In this document: piece after piece, positions 33,183 to 41,504 of the stretch
Numbering within the stretch: the first letter of the stretch is position 1
Layout: each line of letters starts with the position of its first letter
Source of the DNA: Labilibaculum manganireducens
Lineage (GTDB): Bacteria > Bacteroidota > Bacteroidia > Bacteroidales > Marinifilaceae
DNA: 64,000 nt
Direction of reading: 5' to 3'
Assembly (NCBI RefSeq): GCF_002843385.1
Contig: NZ_MVDE01000002.1
Coordinates: 62,001-126,000, forward strand
The notes under the pieces: generated by a model
What the model was told of the DNA's origin: nothing
What the model saw: the letters and a program-made list of their open reading frames with translations, nothing else
Database searches by the model: none
Translations under genes and position numbers: made by a program

Positions 33183-34523
33183 TTAAGCTTCAATTTTCAC
33201 TTCGATTCCTTTTTGTTCGGCAATTTCACATATGGGAACTACCGGGAATATTTTTGATAAAACGGTGATGATTAAGAGTGCTAAAGCAAAACTTAAAACG
33301 GTTACAGAAATTTCTATCGCACTAGGATAGTAGTGTACAAAGTTTTGTGGTACATTCTGAATGGGTAAATGAGGATGAAGTAATGTTGGGATAACAATTA
33401 CATATCTTTTGATCCAGGCTCCTGCTAAAATAAATAATGAAATAATCATGATAGGAAAAGGCTTTCTGAATTTTTTGGTAACCAATAGCATAATTGGAAT
33501 CACATTACCCAACAATTGAGACGACCAGAACATGATTGCCCAATGGCCGGCGAATAATTCCGTTAAATGAATATCATCTCCGGTTTTCATTTTGTACCCG
33601 GGAACCAAGAACTCATTTAAATTGAAATATAAATATACCAAACATACAGCCACCATCAGTTTTCCCATTTTATCGAACTGGACGTCGGTAATGTAATCCT
33701 TCAGTTTATAACTAACGCGAAAAAAATACATAGCTACGATTAATCCTGCCGAACCTGCTACAAATGCTCCTGCAACGAAGTAGGGACCAAAAATTGTAGT
33801 ATCCCAACCATTTCGCAAGGTTGCAGCAAACAACCACGAGGTGACGGTATGAATTGCCAAACCTACCGGAACAATAAGAACCATTAATGTCCGGATCATT
33901 TTGTGTAAGTGCTTGTATTGACTGGGAGTATTGATGTAACCAAATGATAGGATATTGTACAGCTTTTTCAGAATAGGAGAAGCTTTCTTTAATTCATTTT
34001 TGCAGATCGCCAAATCTGGAATCATTGGTAAAATCAGTAACAGAAGACTTATTGTCAGATAGGTTGTTACTACGGTTATATCCCAAAGAATTGGAGATTG
34101 AAAACGACCATGGATAAGCACATTAACTACTCTGTCGGGACGCCCCATATCCATAATAATTACCAGACCGGCAACGGCAACAAAGGCAACTGCTATTATC
34201 TCAGCAATTCTCGATATTGGTGTTATCCAATCGATTCGGAGCAAACCCAGAATCGACGAAATAAGCATTCCAACTAAACTCACGGCAACAAAAAATACAA
34301 AGTTGGCAATGTACAGTCCCCAGGATACGTAATCGCGCATGCCGGTAACTCCCAATCCGTCACGTAATTGTACGTAGTAGGCCCAAGCACAAACACTTAT
34401 TACTGTTATTAGAAACGCAATCCAAAGTTCCAGACCTTTGTGGTTTTGCATCGGACGAAGAATGTCTTTTTTTATTTTCTCAAACGAAAGAGTCGTTTCT
34501 TTCTGTTCTTGTAAGTCATTCAT
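33183..34523 (-). CDS. NrfD/PsrC-family quinone-interacting membrane subunit
   Basis: A 446-residue protein with about ten helices, related in fold to ActC. Features include WGLYIANFVFFVAVSLVGM near the N-terminus and a long periplasmic or cytoplasmic loop around 180-220. Such subunits oxidise or reduce quinone and pass electrons to an attached FeS subunit. Its start is preceded exactly by copy 5 of the leader element. The partners are the FeS protein upstream and the cytochrome downstream (13-bp gap). Confidence 0.88.
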   Translation of the reverse strand: MNDLQEQKETTLSFEKIKKDILRPMQNHKGLELWIAFLITVISVCAWAYYVQLRDGLGVTGMRDYVSWGLYIANFVFFVAVSLVGMLISSILGLLRIDWITPISRIAEIIAVAFVAVAGLVIIMDMGRPDRVVNVLIHGRFQSPILWDITVVTTYLTISLLLLILPMIPDLAICKNELKKASPILKKLYNILSFGYINTPSQYKHLHKMIRTLMVLIVPVGLAIHTVTSWLFAATLRNGWDTTIFGPYFVAGAFVAGSAGLIVAMYFFRVSYKLKDYITDVQFDKMGKLMVAVCLVYLYFNLNEFLVPGYKMKTGDDIHLTELFAGHWAIMFWSSQLLGNVIPIMLLVTKKFRKPFPIMIISLFILAGAWIKRYVIVIPTLLHPHLPIQNVPQNFVHYYPSAIEISVTVLSFALALLIITVLSKIFPVVPICEIAEQKGIEVKIEA

Positions 34524-34635
34524 ATGTTTATTATTTTAAGTTTTTGCCATATAACCTGTCCCGAACTTGTTTCGGGAGAACTTACCTTACAATCATTTTC
34601 TTGTGTGCAGAAAGCTTTATATATGGACGTTTCAT
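34524..34635 (-). repeat. Intergenic leader element, copy 5 (with palindrome)
   Basis: Read on the minus strand, this 112-bp unit begins ATGAAACGTCCATATATAAA and ends AAACTTAAAATAATAAACAT directly before the start codon of the NrfD-family gene. It carries the 19-bp palindrome at 34559-34577 in the same position as copies 1 and 4. It lies between the FeS gene and the NrfD-family gene, inside what would otherwise be one operon. Confidence 0.85.
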
Positions 34636-34702
34636 AAGACTAAATTATTTAGGGCAAATAAAATCTGTTTATTATTTTTTTATTGATGATTGAAACAATG
34701 CT

Positions 34703-35638
34703 TTAATGAAGATTTTCTTCGTTTAAAAGATCACCATTAAACTCAAAAGCTCTGTTTTTTGGAGGCAGGTAATAAACGCGGGGTTTTGTTCCTAATTCCG
34801 GCATTAATGTATATCCTGCATTTTCTTCAATCAACTTCGAAAAACGAACTGTTTCGTGAGTTGTACCGTTGGTAACAGCATCCTCATTTTGATCTCCAAA
34901 ATAGTAAACGCCATTCGGACAAGAAGAAACGCAGGAAGGAAGTTTGTTTTCGCGAAGTCTGTCGGCACTAAATAAACATTTACTTACTGTACCTTTCTTT
35001 TGAGGAACGTTAGCTTCGATATTGTAAGTGAGATTTTTGTATTTTTCTGCATCCTTAGGTTCTGTCCATTGGAAAATACGTGCAGAGTAAGGACAGGCTG
35101 CTATACAAAACCGACAACCAATACATCTTTCATTATCTATTAGTACAATTCCATCCTGACGTTTGAAAGTTGCATCTACCGGACAAACTTTGGTACACGG
35201 AGGATTGTCGCAATGCTGACAAGGTTTGGGCATAAAATAAGGAGCCGTATGTTCAGCATCCTGCATTTGAAGAACATTAATATGGTGTTGATCCGGTCTT
35301 AATTGGTGATGATTTTGACATGCATCCATACATTTTCGGGCATTTCTGCATTTACTAAGATCAATAACCATTACAAACGACTTTCCGGCAATACCTTCAC
35401 GTCCTCTTTTTTGCAATTCGGTAAGTGGTCCTGTTACTGTTGGGCGCAATTGATTTTTATCAACTTGAACGAGTTGTCCATCTTGTGTTAACAGATTTAC
35501 TGTTTCTCCAGGTTCTTGTGCTGCAGCTTTAGCCGCACCAAGAAGAGAAAATCCACTAACAACACCTGCTGCGCCAACGGTAAGTCCAACGCTTTTAAGG
35601 AACTTTCGTCTGCTGTTGTTTGATGTTTCTTCTTTCAT
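34703..35638 (-). CDS. Tat-exported 4Fe-4S protein with two missing Cys ligands
   Basis: A 311-residue FeS subunit. SRRKFLKSVGLT (9-20) plus a hydrophobic stretch and AKAAAQ form a Tat signal. Two complete 4Cys sets are seen (140, 143, 148, 152 and 172, 175, 178, 182). The first set reads CRNARKCMDAC, with Ala100 where the second Cys is expected, and the last set reads CLFSADR, with Ser224 where Cys is expected. One or two clusters may therefore be 3Fe-4S, differently ligated or absent. It is first gene of a three-gene module with the NrfD-family protein and a cytochrome. It resembles PsrB/NrfC-type subunits, but no Mo subunit is encoded nearby. Confidence 0.87.
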   Translation of the reverse strand: MKEETSNNSRRKFLKSVGLTVGAAGVVSGFSLLGAAKAAAQEPGETVNLLTQDGQLVQVDKNQLRPTVTGPLTELQKRGREGIAGKSFVMVIDLSKCRNARKCMDACQNHHQLRPDQHHINVLQMQDAEHTAPYFMPKPCQHCDNPPCTKVCPVDATFKRQDGIVLIDNERCIGCRFCIAACPYSARIFQWTEPKDAEKYKNLTYNIEANVPQKKGTVSKCLFSADRLRENKLPSCVSSCPNGVYYFGDQNEDAVTNGTTHETVRFSKLIEENAGYTLMPELGTKPRVYYLPPKNRAFEFNGDLLNEENLH

Positions 35639-36265
35639 TATGCAATTAGGTTAGTTTTCTATTTAAGTACGTCCATTTTATCAAATGGGAGTAATTGAAA
35701 TAAGAGCTGAAAATACTTTTTAAAACAATTCTAAATAAGGAGATAGATTCCTTATTAACAGGGCTTTTGTCCTATGTTTGTTTAATTGTATTATGCTTTA
35801 CAAACGATTACGAACTAACTCAAATATAAATAAATATTTTCATTTGTAATGACCTGTCAAATAGAGAAGCTAATAAACAGATCTCAATGTGTTTTTATCA
35901 TTCTTTTGAGTTGTTGAAGTGTAATGGCTTGATAATATGAATTTTAACACTTTCTTTTTAAGTTTCTAATGTTTTGTGAGATAAAACACTGGAATTTATT
36001 ACAAGAGGCAGTAAATTATCGGATACCTTTAAAATCAGTATGTTTGAAGGTGTTTAGTTTGGTGGCTGGTGTTTCAACTAATTGTAAATTAAATATTTAT
36101 TGATTTTCTATATGGCTACATAAAATCTATCTATAAACAATTTAGTTAATGGCTCTCAAATAAGCTTACCTTTGTAAGATATTTTGATAAACAGTATAAG
36201 AGGTCTTAGTCTTTTATTATTTCAAAATAAATATCAAAGAATAAAATACATTAGTTCTTATTACA
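35639..36265. other. Divergent intergenic region, FeS/NrfD module versus cydAB
   Basis: This 627-bp AT-rich spacer has no convincing gene. TACCTTTG (36167-36174) matches the -7 consensus and faces the cyd operon. CAAATATA (35821-35828) matches it on the minus strand and faces the FeS gene. No clear FNR- or CRP-type palindrome was found by eye. Confidence 0.4.
36141..36174 (+). promoter_or_regulatory. Candidate promoter of the cyd operon
   Basis: TACCTTTG (36167-36174) fits the Bacteroidota -7 box TAnnTTTG. TTTAG at 36141-36145 is a weak -33 candidate about 22 bp upstream. Transcription would start near 36181, about 85 nt before the DUF4492 start codon. Such boxes are common by chance in AT-rich DNA. 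Confidence 0.3.
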
Positions 36266-36517
36266 ATGAATAATGTCCTCAACAGATTAGTGAAATTGCC
36301 AAAAACTATTTGGGAATTCTATTATGAAGGTTTTCGAAATCAAAGTAAATGGAGTCGTCAGCTTTGGCTTATTATTTTGATAAAGCTATTTGTTATGTTT
36401 TTTATTTTAAAGTTGTTATTCTTTCCAAATTTCTTAAAAACAAAATATGACAGCGATCAGGAGCGTAGTGATTATGTGATTGATCAATTAACTAATCCTA
36501 AAAAATCAATAAAATGA
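36266..36517 (+). CDS. DUF4492 small membrane protein, cyd operon leader gene
   Basis: An 83-residue protein with a basic N-terminus (KTIWEFYYEGFRNQSKWSRQ), one helix (about 33-54) and a polar tail. This DUF4492 type regularly precedes cydA in Bacteroidota, and its role is unknown. Its stop overlaps the cydA start (ATGA), so it is translationally coupled and probably belongs to oxidase assembly. Confidence 0.85.
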   Translation: MNNVLNRLVKLPKTIWEFYYEGFRNQSKWSRQLWLIILIKLFVMFFILKLLFFPNFLKTKYDSDQERSDYVIDQLTNPKKSIK

Positions 36518-38070
36518 TCGAAAATTTAGATCTTTCTTTAGTGGATTGGTCCAGGGCGCAGTTTGCACTTACTGCGATGTATCACTGGATTTTTGTCCCT
36601 TTAACGTTAGGTATGGCTTTCATTATTGCTATCATGGAAACCATTTATGTGAAAACCAATGATCCGGCATGGAAAAAGATTACCAAGTTTTGGATGACTC
36701 TTTTTGGAATTAATTTTGCGATTGGTGTTGCAACAGGAATTATTCTTGAATTTGAGTTTGGTACCAATTGGTCGAATTATTCATGGTTCGTGGGTGATAT
36801 ATTTGGAGCACCTCTTGCTATAGAAGGAATTATGGCCTTTTTTATGGAATCTACATTTATTGCAGTGATGTTTTTTGGCTGGAATAAAGTAAGTAAAAAG
36901 TTTCATTTAATTTCTACATGGTTAGTTGCAATTGGTTCCAATCTGTCTGCTTTGTGGATTTTAGTTGCCAATGGCTGGATGCAGAATCCTGTTGGGATGA
37001 AATTTAATCCGGACACGGCACGCAACGAAATGGATAACTTTTGGGATGTCCTGTTTTCACCAACCGCGGTTAATAAATTTTTGCATACAATTTCTTCAGC
37101 TTATATTCTTGCGTCAGTTTTCGTGATAGGTGTAAGTGCCTGGTATATTTTGAAAAAAACGAATGTGGTTTTTGCAAAAAGAAGTATTGTTGTGGCTGCT
37201 GTTTTTGGATTGCTTACCTCTTTATTTACGGTTATGACCGGCGATAATTCGGCGAGAGAAATTGTTCGCGATCAACCAATGAAATTTGCTGCTTTTGAGG
37301 GTTTGTATAATGGATCGAAAGGAGCTGGTTTGGTTGCATTGGGAATTATGTCAACAAGTGAAGGAGATGGAACCAATGAAAATATGAAGGATTTTAATTT
37401 TAAAATTGAAATTCCAAACATGCTTTCTTATATGGCTTATCTGGATGGAAATGCTTTTGTTCCCGGAGTGAATGATATCATTAAAGGATATACCGATAAC
37501 GATGGTGAAGTTCATCCGCCTGTAACTGAAAAGATGGAAATGGGGCGCAAAGCCATTGCCGCGTTAAAAGCGTATAAAGCGGCGAAGAAAATTGATGATA
37601 CAGTTGGTGCAAACGAAGCTGAAAAAGAGCTGAAAGCTAATTTTAAATATTTTGGGTACGGTTATTTTTCTGATCCGTATGAAGTGGTTCCTCCGGTTTC
37701 AATATCCTTTTACAGTTTCCATATTATGGTTGGACTGGGAATGTATTTTATTTTGTTGTTTGTATTGTGTTTGGTATATATCTATAAAGGAAACGTAGTT
37801 AATAAAAAATGGTTTTTACGTATGGCGATTTGGAGTATTCCGCTGGCATATTTAGCTTCTGAGTGTGGGTGGATTCTGGCCGAGATGGGACGCCAGCCAT
37901 GGGTGATTCAGGATTTGATGCCTACAATGGCCGCAGTTTCAAGTATTGATAGTATGTCTGTAATAATTACATTCTTCCTTTTCTTGCTTGTATTTACCGG
38001 ACTATTGATTGCAGAAATCAAAATCATGTTAAAGCAAATTAAAATCGGACCTAATCACGGAGGAAACTAA
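36514..38070 (+). CDS. cydA: Cytochrome bd ubiquinol/menaquinol oxidase subunit I
   Basis: A 518-residue quinol oxidase subunit with nine helices. RAQFALTAMYHWIFVPLTLG includes the heme ligand His near residue 23. EFGTNWSNYSWFVGDIFG and GRQPWVIQDLMPT are conserved in CydA. The periplasmic Q-loop between helices 6 and 7 lacks the long C-terminal insertion of the E. coli protein. The enzyme oxidises quinol with O2 without pumping protons and has high oxygen affinity. Two bp separate it from cydB. Confidence 0.95.
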   Translation: MIENLDLSLVDWSRAQFALTAMYHWIFVPLTLGMAFIIAIMETIYVKTNDPAWKKITKFWMTLFGINFAIGVATGIILEFEFGTNWSNYSWFVGDIFGAPLAIEGIMAFFMESTFIAVMFFGWNKVSKKFHLISTWLVAIGSNLSALWILVANGWMQNPVGMKFNPDTARNEMDNFWDVLFSPTAVNKFLHTISSAYILASVFVIGVSAWYILKKTNVVFAKRSIVVAAVFGLLTSLFTVMTGDNSAREIVRDQPMKFAAFEGLYNGSKGAGLVALGIMSTSEGDGTNENMKDFNFKIEIPNMLSYMAYLDGNAFVPGVNDIIKGYTDNDGEVHPPVTEKMEMGRKAIAALKAYKAAKKIDDTVGANEAEKELKANFKYFGYGYFSDPYEVVPPVSISFYSFHIMVGLGMYFILLFVLCLVYIYKGNVVNKKWFLRMAIWSIPLAYLASECGWILAEMGRQPWVIQDLMPTMAAVSSIDSMSVIITFFLFLLVFTGLLIAEIKIMLKQIKIGPNHGGN

Positions 38071-38072
38071 TC

Positions 38073-39206
38073 ATGTTTGAAAATTTATCGCATTTAGCAT
38101 TGCAGCAGTATTGGTGGATTATTGATTCATTACTAGGTAGTTTGCTGGTATTTCTGATGTTTGTTCAGGGAGGACAGACGCTAATCTATCGAATAGGAAA
38201 ATCAGAATTGGAAAGAACCATGGTAGTTAATGCACTGGGTAGGAAATGGGAATTCACTTTCACAACCTTGGTAACTTTTGGTGGTGCCATGTTTGCATCT
38301 TTTCCTCTGTTTTATTCTACCTCGTTTGGAGGTGCCTATTGGGTTTGGATGGCAATTCTTTTTTGTTTTATCATTCAGGCCGTAGCTTACGAATTTAGAA
38401 GTAAACCCAATAATGTTTGGGGAGCTAAAACTTTCGAGGCTTTCTTGTTTATTAACGGATTATTGGGAACCATACTTATTGGAACAGCCGTTGGAACCTT
38501 TTTTAATGGAGCGGAGTTTACAGTTAATGATTTCAATCAATCCAAATGGGCAACACCTTACGGTGGATTGGAGGCAGTACTTAATTTACACAATGTAGCC
38601 TTGGGATTAACAGTCTTTTTTCTGGCAAGAGTATTGGGAAGTCTTTATTTTATGAACAGTATAGAAAATGATCAAATATTTGCCCGGTCAAAAAAGCAAT
38701 TGCTGGTTTCAGGAATTCCATTCCTGGTATTTTTTCTGTTTTTCGCTGTTCGTTTGTTGATAATAAATGGATTTGCTGTCGATCCACAAACAAGTATCGT
38801 AAGTATGGAGTCCTTTAAATATCTTCATAATCTTATCGCTATGCCTGTTGTGGCCGTTTTATTTTTAGCAGGTGTAGTAGGAGTATTGTTTGGATTGGCA
38901 AAATCTTATTTGCTTGAAAAATACACAAAAGGAATCTGGTTTGCCGGCGGAGGAACAGTTTTTGTAGTTTTCTCCTTATTTCTTTTGGCAGGATTAAATA
39001 ACACTTCATTTTATCCTTCTTTGGCTGATTTGCAATCATCATTAACCATTCAGAATGCATCATCGTCGCACTATACATTAACAGCGATGAGTTATGTTTC
39101 TTTGATGGTTCCTTTTGTAATTGCCTATATTGTTTGGGCATGGCGAGCTATGAATAGTAAAAAGATTGATGCTCAGGAAATCAGTTCGGAAGATCATTTG
39201 TATTAA
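38073..39206 (+). CDS. cydB: Cytochrome bd oxidase subunit II
   Basis: A 377-residue protein with eight or nine helices. It starts MFENLSHLALQQYWWIIDSLLG and contains LVFLMFVQGGQTLIYRIG, the typical CydB N-terminus. It pairs with CydA. The stop is followed 15 bp later by a 37-codon frame that may encode a third subunit. Confidence 0.93.
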   Translation: MFENLSHLALQQYWWIIDSLLGSLLVFLMFVQGGQTLIYRIGKSELERTMVVNALGRKWEFTFTTLVTFGGAMFASFPLFYSTSFGGAYWVWMAILFCFIIQAVAYEFRSKPNNVWGAKTFEAFLFINGLLGTILIGTAVGTFFNGAEFTVNDFNQSKWATPYGGLEAVLNLHNVALGLTVFFLARVLGSLYFMNSIENDQIFARSKKQLLVSGIPFLVFFLFFAVRLLIINGFAVDPQTSIVSMESFKYLHNLIAMPVVAVLFLAGVVGVLFGLAKSYLLEKYTKGIWFAGGGTVFVVFSLFLLAGLNNTSFYPSLADLQSSLTIQNASSSHYTLTAMSYVSLMVPFVIAYIVWAWRAMNSKKIDAQEISSEDHLY

Positions 39207-39221
39207 TTTAAATCGTAAGAC

Positions 39222-39335
39222 ATGTACACATCATCTATAATATGGCTGTTAACCTGGCCACTTTTGATTTTTATTTGTTACAAAACCATTCGGTTTGCAC
39301 TTAAGAAATTGAAAACTCAAATAGAAAAAGAATAA
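39222..39335 (+). CDS. 37-aa single-helix protein after cydB, possible CydX/CydS analogue
   Basis: A small frame beginning MYTSSIIWLLTWPLLIF. One helix spans about residues 5-24 and is followed by a basic amphipathic tail (RFALKKLKTQIEKE). It starts 15 bp after cydB on the same strand. Proteobacterial CydX (about 37 aa) and Geobacillus CydS are similar-sized single-helix subunits of cytochrome bd. There is no clear sequence similarity to either, so the role is inferred from position, size and topology. Confidence 0.6.
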   Translation: MYTSSIIWLLTWPLLIFICYKTIRFALKKLKTQIEKE

Positions 39336-39463
39336 TAATTATTTGATTGGCATCCTGTTTTAGGATGCCAATTCTAATTGCGCACATTTCCCGATGTCAT
39401 TTAAAAGTGTATTTTTGTGTGACTAATATCAGTTTTGGTATTAGACAGTCTTAAAATGAAGAT

Positions 39464-40555
39464 ATGAGCGGATTGGAGAATTGTAAACCAATGAATACTT
39501 GGTTTAAGAAGTTGGATACAAGACCAATAGTGATAAGTGGTCCTTCGATAGTAGAGTCGGAGGAACAATTATTGAGTACTGCCAGAGAATTAAAAAAAGT
39601 AGAACAGGTAAAGATTTTTAAGGCCGGAGCATGGAAACCACAGACAACTGCAAAGTCTTTTGGTGACCGTGGTTTGGATATTCTGCAATGGCTGAATCAG
39701 GTTAAGCTCGAAACTGGTTTGCTTACTATGGTGGAGGTTGCATCGCCAAAGCATGTGGAAATGTGTTTAAGGCACAATGTTGATATATTATGGATTGGCG
39801 CCAGAACTACATCCAACCCATTTTCCGTTCAGGAACTGGCCAGTGCTCTTCAAGGAATGAGTGTTCCTGTTATGGTAAAGAATCCAATAAACCCTGATAT
39901 TAATTTATGGATTGAAGCTTTGGAAACCATTAATAAAGCTGGTATTTCCAGATTGGCTGCAATTCACAGAGGATTTTACCCTTTCGAGAAAACGAGGCTT
40001 CATAATATTCCAAAATGGGAAATTCCTATCGAATTAAAATCACGATTTCATAACCTTCCTATTATCTGCGATCCTAGTCATATCGCCGGAGCAAATAAAT
40101 ATGTGCAGGAAATGGCACAAAAGGCAATGGATCTGAATATGGATGGATTGATGTTTGAAAGCCATTTTAATGCAGCTGAAGGGATAAGTGATCAGGAGCG
40201 ACAATTAACTCCTTCAGATTTAAATCAAGTTTTAAGAAAGTTGATTTGCCGATTGCCTTCTGTTGAAGATATTGAAGAGAACCGGCTTGAAAAGTACCGC
40301 GATCAAATAGATTCGGTGGATTCGCAGTTGATAGAATTACTTGCCCAGCGAATGAATATTGTTGAGGGGATTGGGAAATACAAGGCAGAGAAGAATATGA
40401 CAATTCTTCAGCTTCAACGATGGGAAAAGGTGCGTGAAAAAGGAATTGAATTGGGGAAATCCTTAGGTTTATCTGAGCCATTCGTTGCGCAACTACTGCG
40501 AATGATTCATAAGGAAGCCATTTTGAAACAGAATGAGGTAATGAATCGAAAATAG
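39464..40555 (+). CDS. Bifunctional DAHP synthase / chorismate mutase
   Basis: A 363-residue cytoplasmic enzyme of aromatic amino acid synthesis. Residues about 20-265 form a type I-beta DAHP synthase barrel (KIFKAGAWKPQT, WIGARTTSNPFSVQEL, MVKNPINPD, IICDPSHIAG). Residues about 275-355 form an AroQ-type chorismate mutase (RDQIDSVDSQLIELLAQRM, KYKAEKN). In related fusions the mutase part mediates feedback control of the synthase. An internal ATG at codon 10 is an alternative start. The gene stands alone and ends in a terminator shared with pssA. Confidence 0.9.
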   Translation: MSGLENCKPMNTWFKKLDTRPIVISGPSIVESEEQLLSTARELKKVEQVKIFKAGAWKPQTTAKSFGDRGLDILQWLNQVKLETGLLTMVEVASPKHVEMCLRHNVDILWIGARTTSNPFSVQELASALQGMSVPVMVKNPINPDINLWIEALETINKAGISRLAAIHRGFYPFEKTRLHNIPKWEIPIELKSRFHNLPIICDPSHIAGANKYVQEMAQKAMDLNMDGLMFESHFNAAEGISDQERQLTPSDLNQVLRKLICRLPSVEDIEENRLEKYRDQIDSVDSQLIELLAQRMNIVEGIGKYKAEKNMTILQLQRWEKVREKGIELGKSLGLSEPFVAQLLRMIHKEAILKQNEVMNRK

Positions 40556-40572
40556 TACCAATCAAAAAATAA

Positions 40573-40612
40573 GAAAAGAGGGCATCCATTTTTGAACACC
40601 CTCTTCTTTTTA
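40573..40612. terminator. Bidirectional terminator between convergent genes
   Basis: AAGAGGG (from about 40575) pairs with CCCTCTT (40599-40605), with A-rich sequence on the left and TCTTTTT on the right, between the plus-strand DAHP synthase gene and the minus-strand pssA. Confidence 0.6.
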
Positions 40613-40637
40613 CCTTATAACTGCCAAAAGCAGTTGT

Positions 40638-41393
40638 TTATTTTTTACTGATCAGGTTGTTAATCAACGAGAAGATAATGTAAACAAACAGAATCATTGG
40701 AATCACCAGCGATTTTAAAAGAATAGCAAGAACAAGTAAGGTAATCAGAAATAGGTAGCGGATTTTATTTTCTTTCCAGGCTAAGCTTTTTACTTTAAGG
40801 GCAAACATTGGGATTTCTGTTACCAATAAAAATGATGTTATAAGGATAGCTCCGATAATAACGAATTCGTTTGAAAGCCATTCCTCAATTAATGGATAAT
40901 TTCCATAGAATAGCACCAATGGAAGCGAGGCCCAAAACATTGCATTTGCCGGAGTTGGTACACCAATAAATGAGGAAGTTTGCCGGGTGTCAATATTAAA
41001 TTTAGCCAATCGCAGGGCTGAAAATATTGGGATAATAAATGCCGATAACAAGAGAGCAATTTGCGGATAACTTAATTCTGCGGGCACAAAATCGGCAGAA
41101 GGACTGCCTAAAACAGCATTTTTTAAATAAGCCAAAGCAATAACCCCCGGAGCAAAACCAAAACTAACCATGTCGGCAAGTGAGTCTAGTTCCTTGCCCA
41201 TAGGAGAATAAGCTTTAAGCACTCGGGCCGCTAAGCCGTCAAAAAAGTCGAATACAGCAGCTAAAAGAATCAGAAAAGCGGCATTTACTAAATAGCCTTC
41301 CATCGCCATAAGGCTCGCAGTGCATCCTGATAGTAAGTTTAAACAAGTAATTGAATTTGGAATGTGTTTGATAATCCCTTTTGCTTCTGACAT
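40638..41393 (-). CDS. pssA: Phosphatidylserine synthase (CDP-diacylglycerol-serine O-phosphatidyltransferase)
   Basis: A 251-residue membrane enzyme that makes phosphatidylserine from CDP-diacylglycerol and serine. The CDP-alcohol phosphotransferase signature is seen as DGLAARVLKAYSPMGKELD followed by SLAD (D-G-x2-A-R-x8-G-x3-D-x3-D). The ATG at 41393-41391 (MSEAKGIIKHIPN) is chosen over an upstream start at 41420. Together with psd and cdsA in the same window it completes the route to phosphatidylethanolamine. Confidence 0.92.
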   Translation of the reverse strand: MSEAKGIIKHIPNSITCLNLLSGCTASLMAMEGYLVNAAFLILLAAVFDFFDGLAARVLKAYSPMGKELDSLADMVSFGFAPGVIALAYLKNAVLGSPSADFVPAELSYPQIALLLSAFIIPIFSALRLAKFNIDTRQTSSFIGVPTPANAMFWASLPLVLFYGNYPLIEEWLSNEFVIIGAILITSFLLVTEIPMFALKVKSLAWKENKIRYLFLITLLVLAILLKSLVIPMILFVYIIFSLINNLISKK

Positions 41394-41504
41394 GAATTTT
41401 GATTTTGTATGGTACGCCACAAAAATAATGGATTTTTTCGAAACTTATGATTTCTTTTGCTTCGATGCATAAGTTTAAAAAAAGCATAGTATTTTTACCT
41501 GTCA

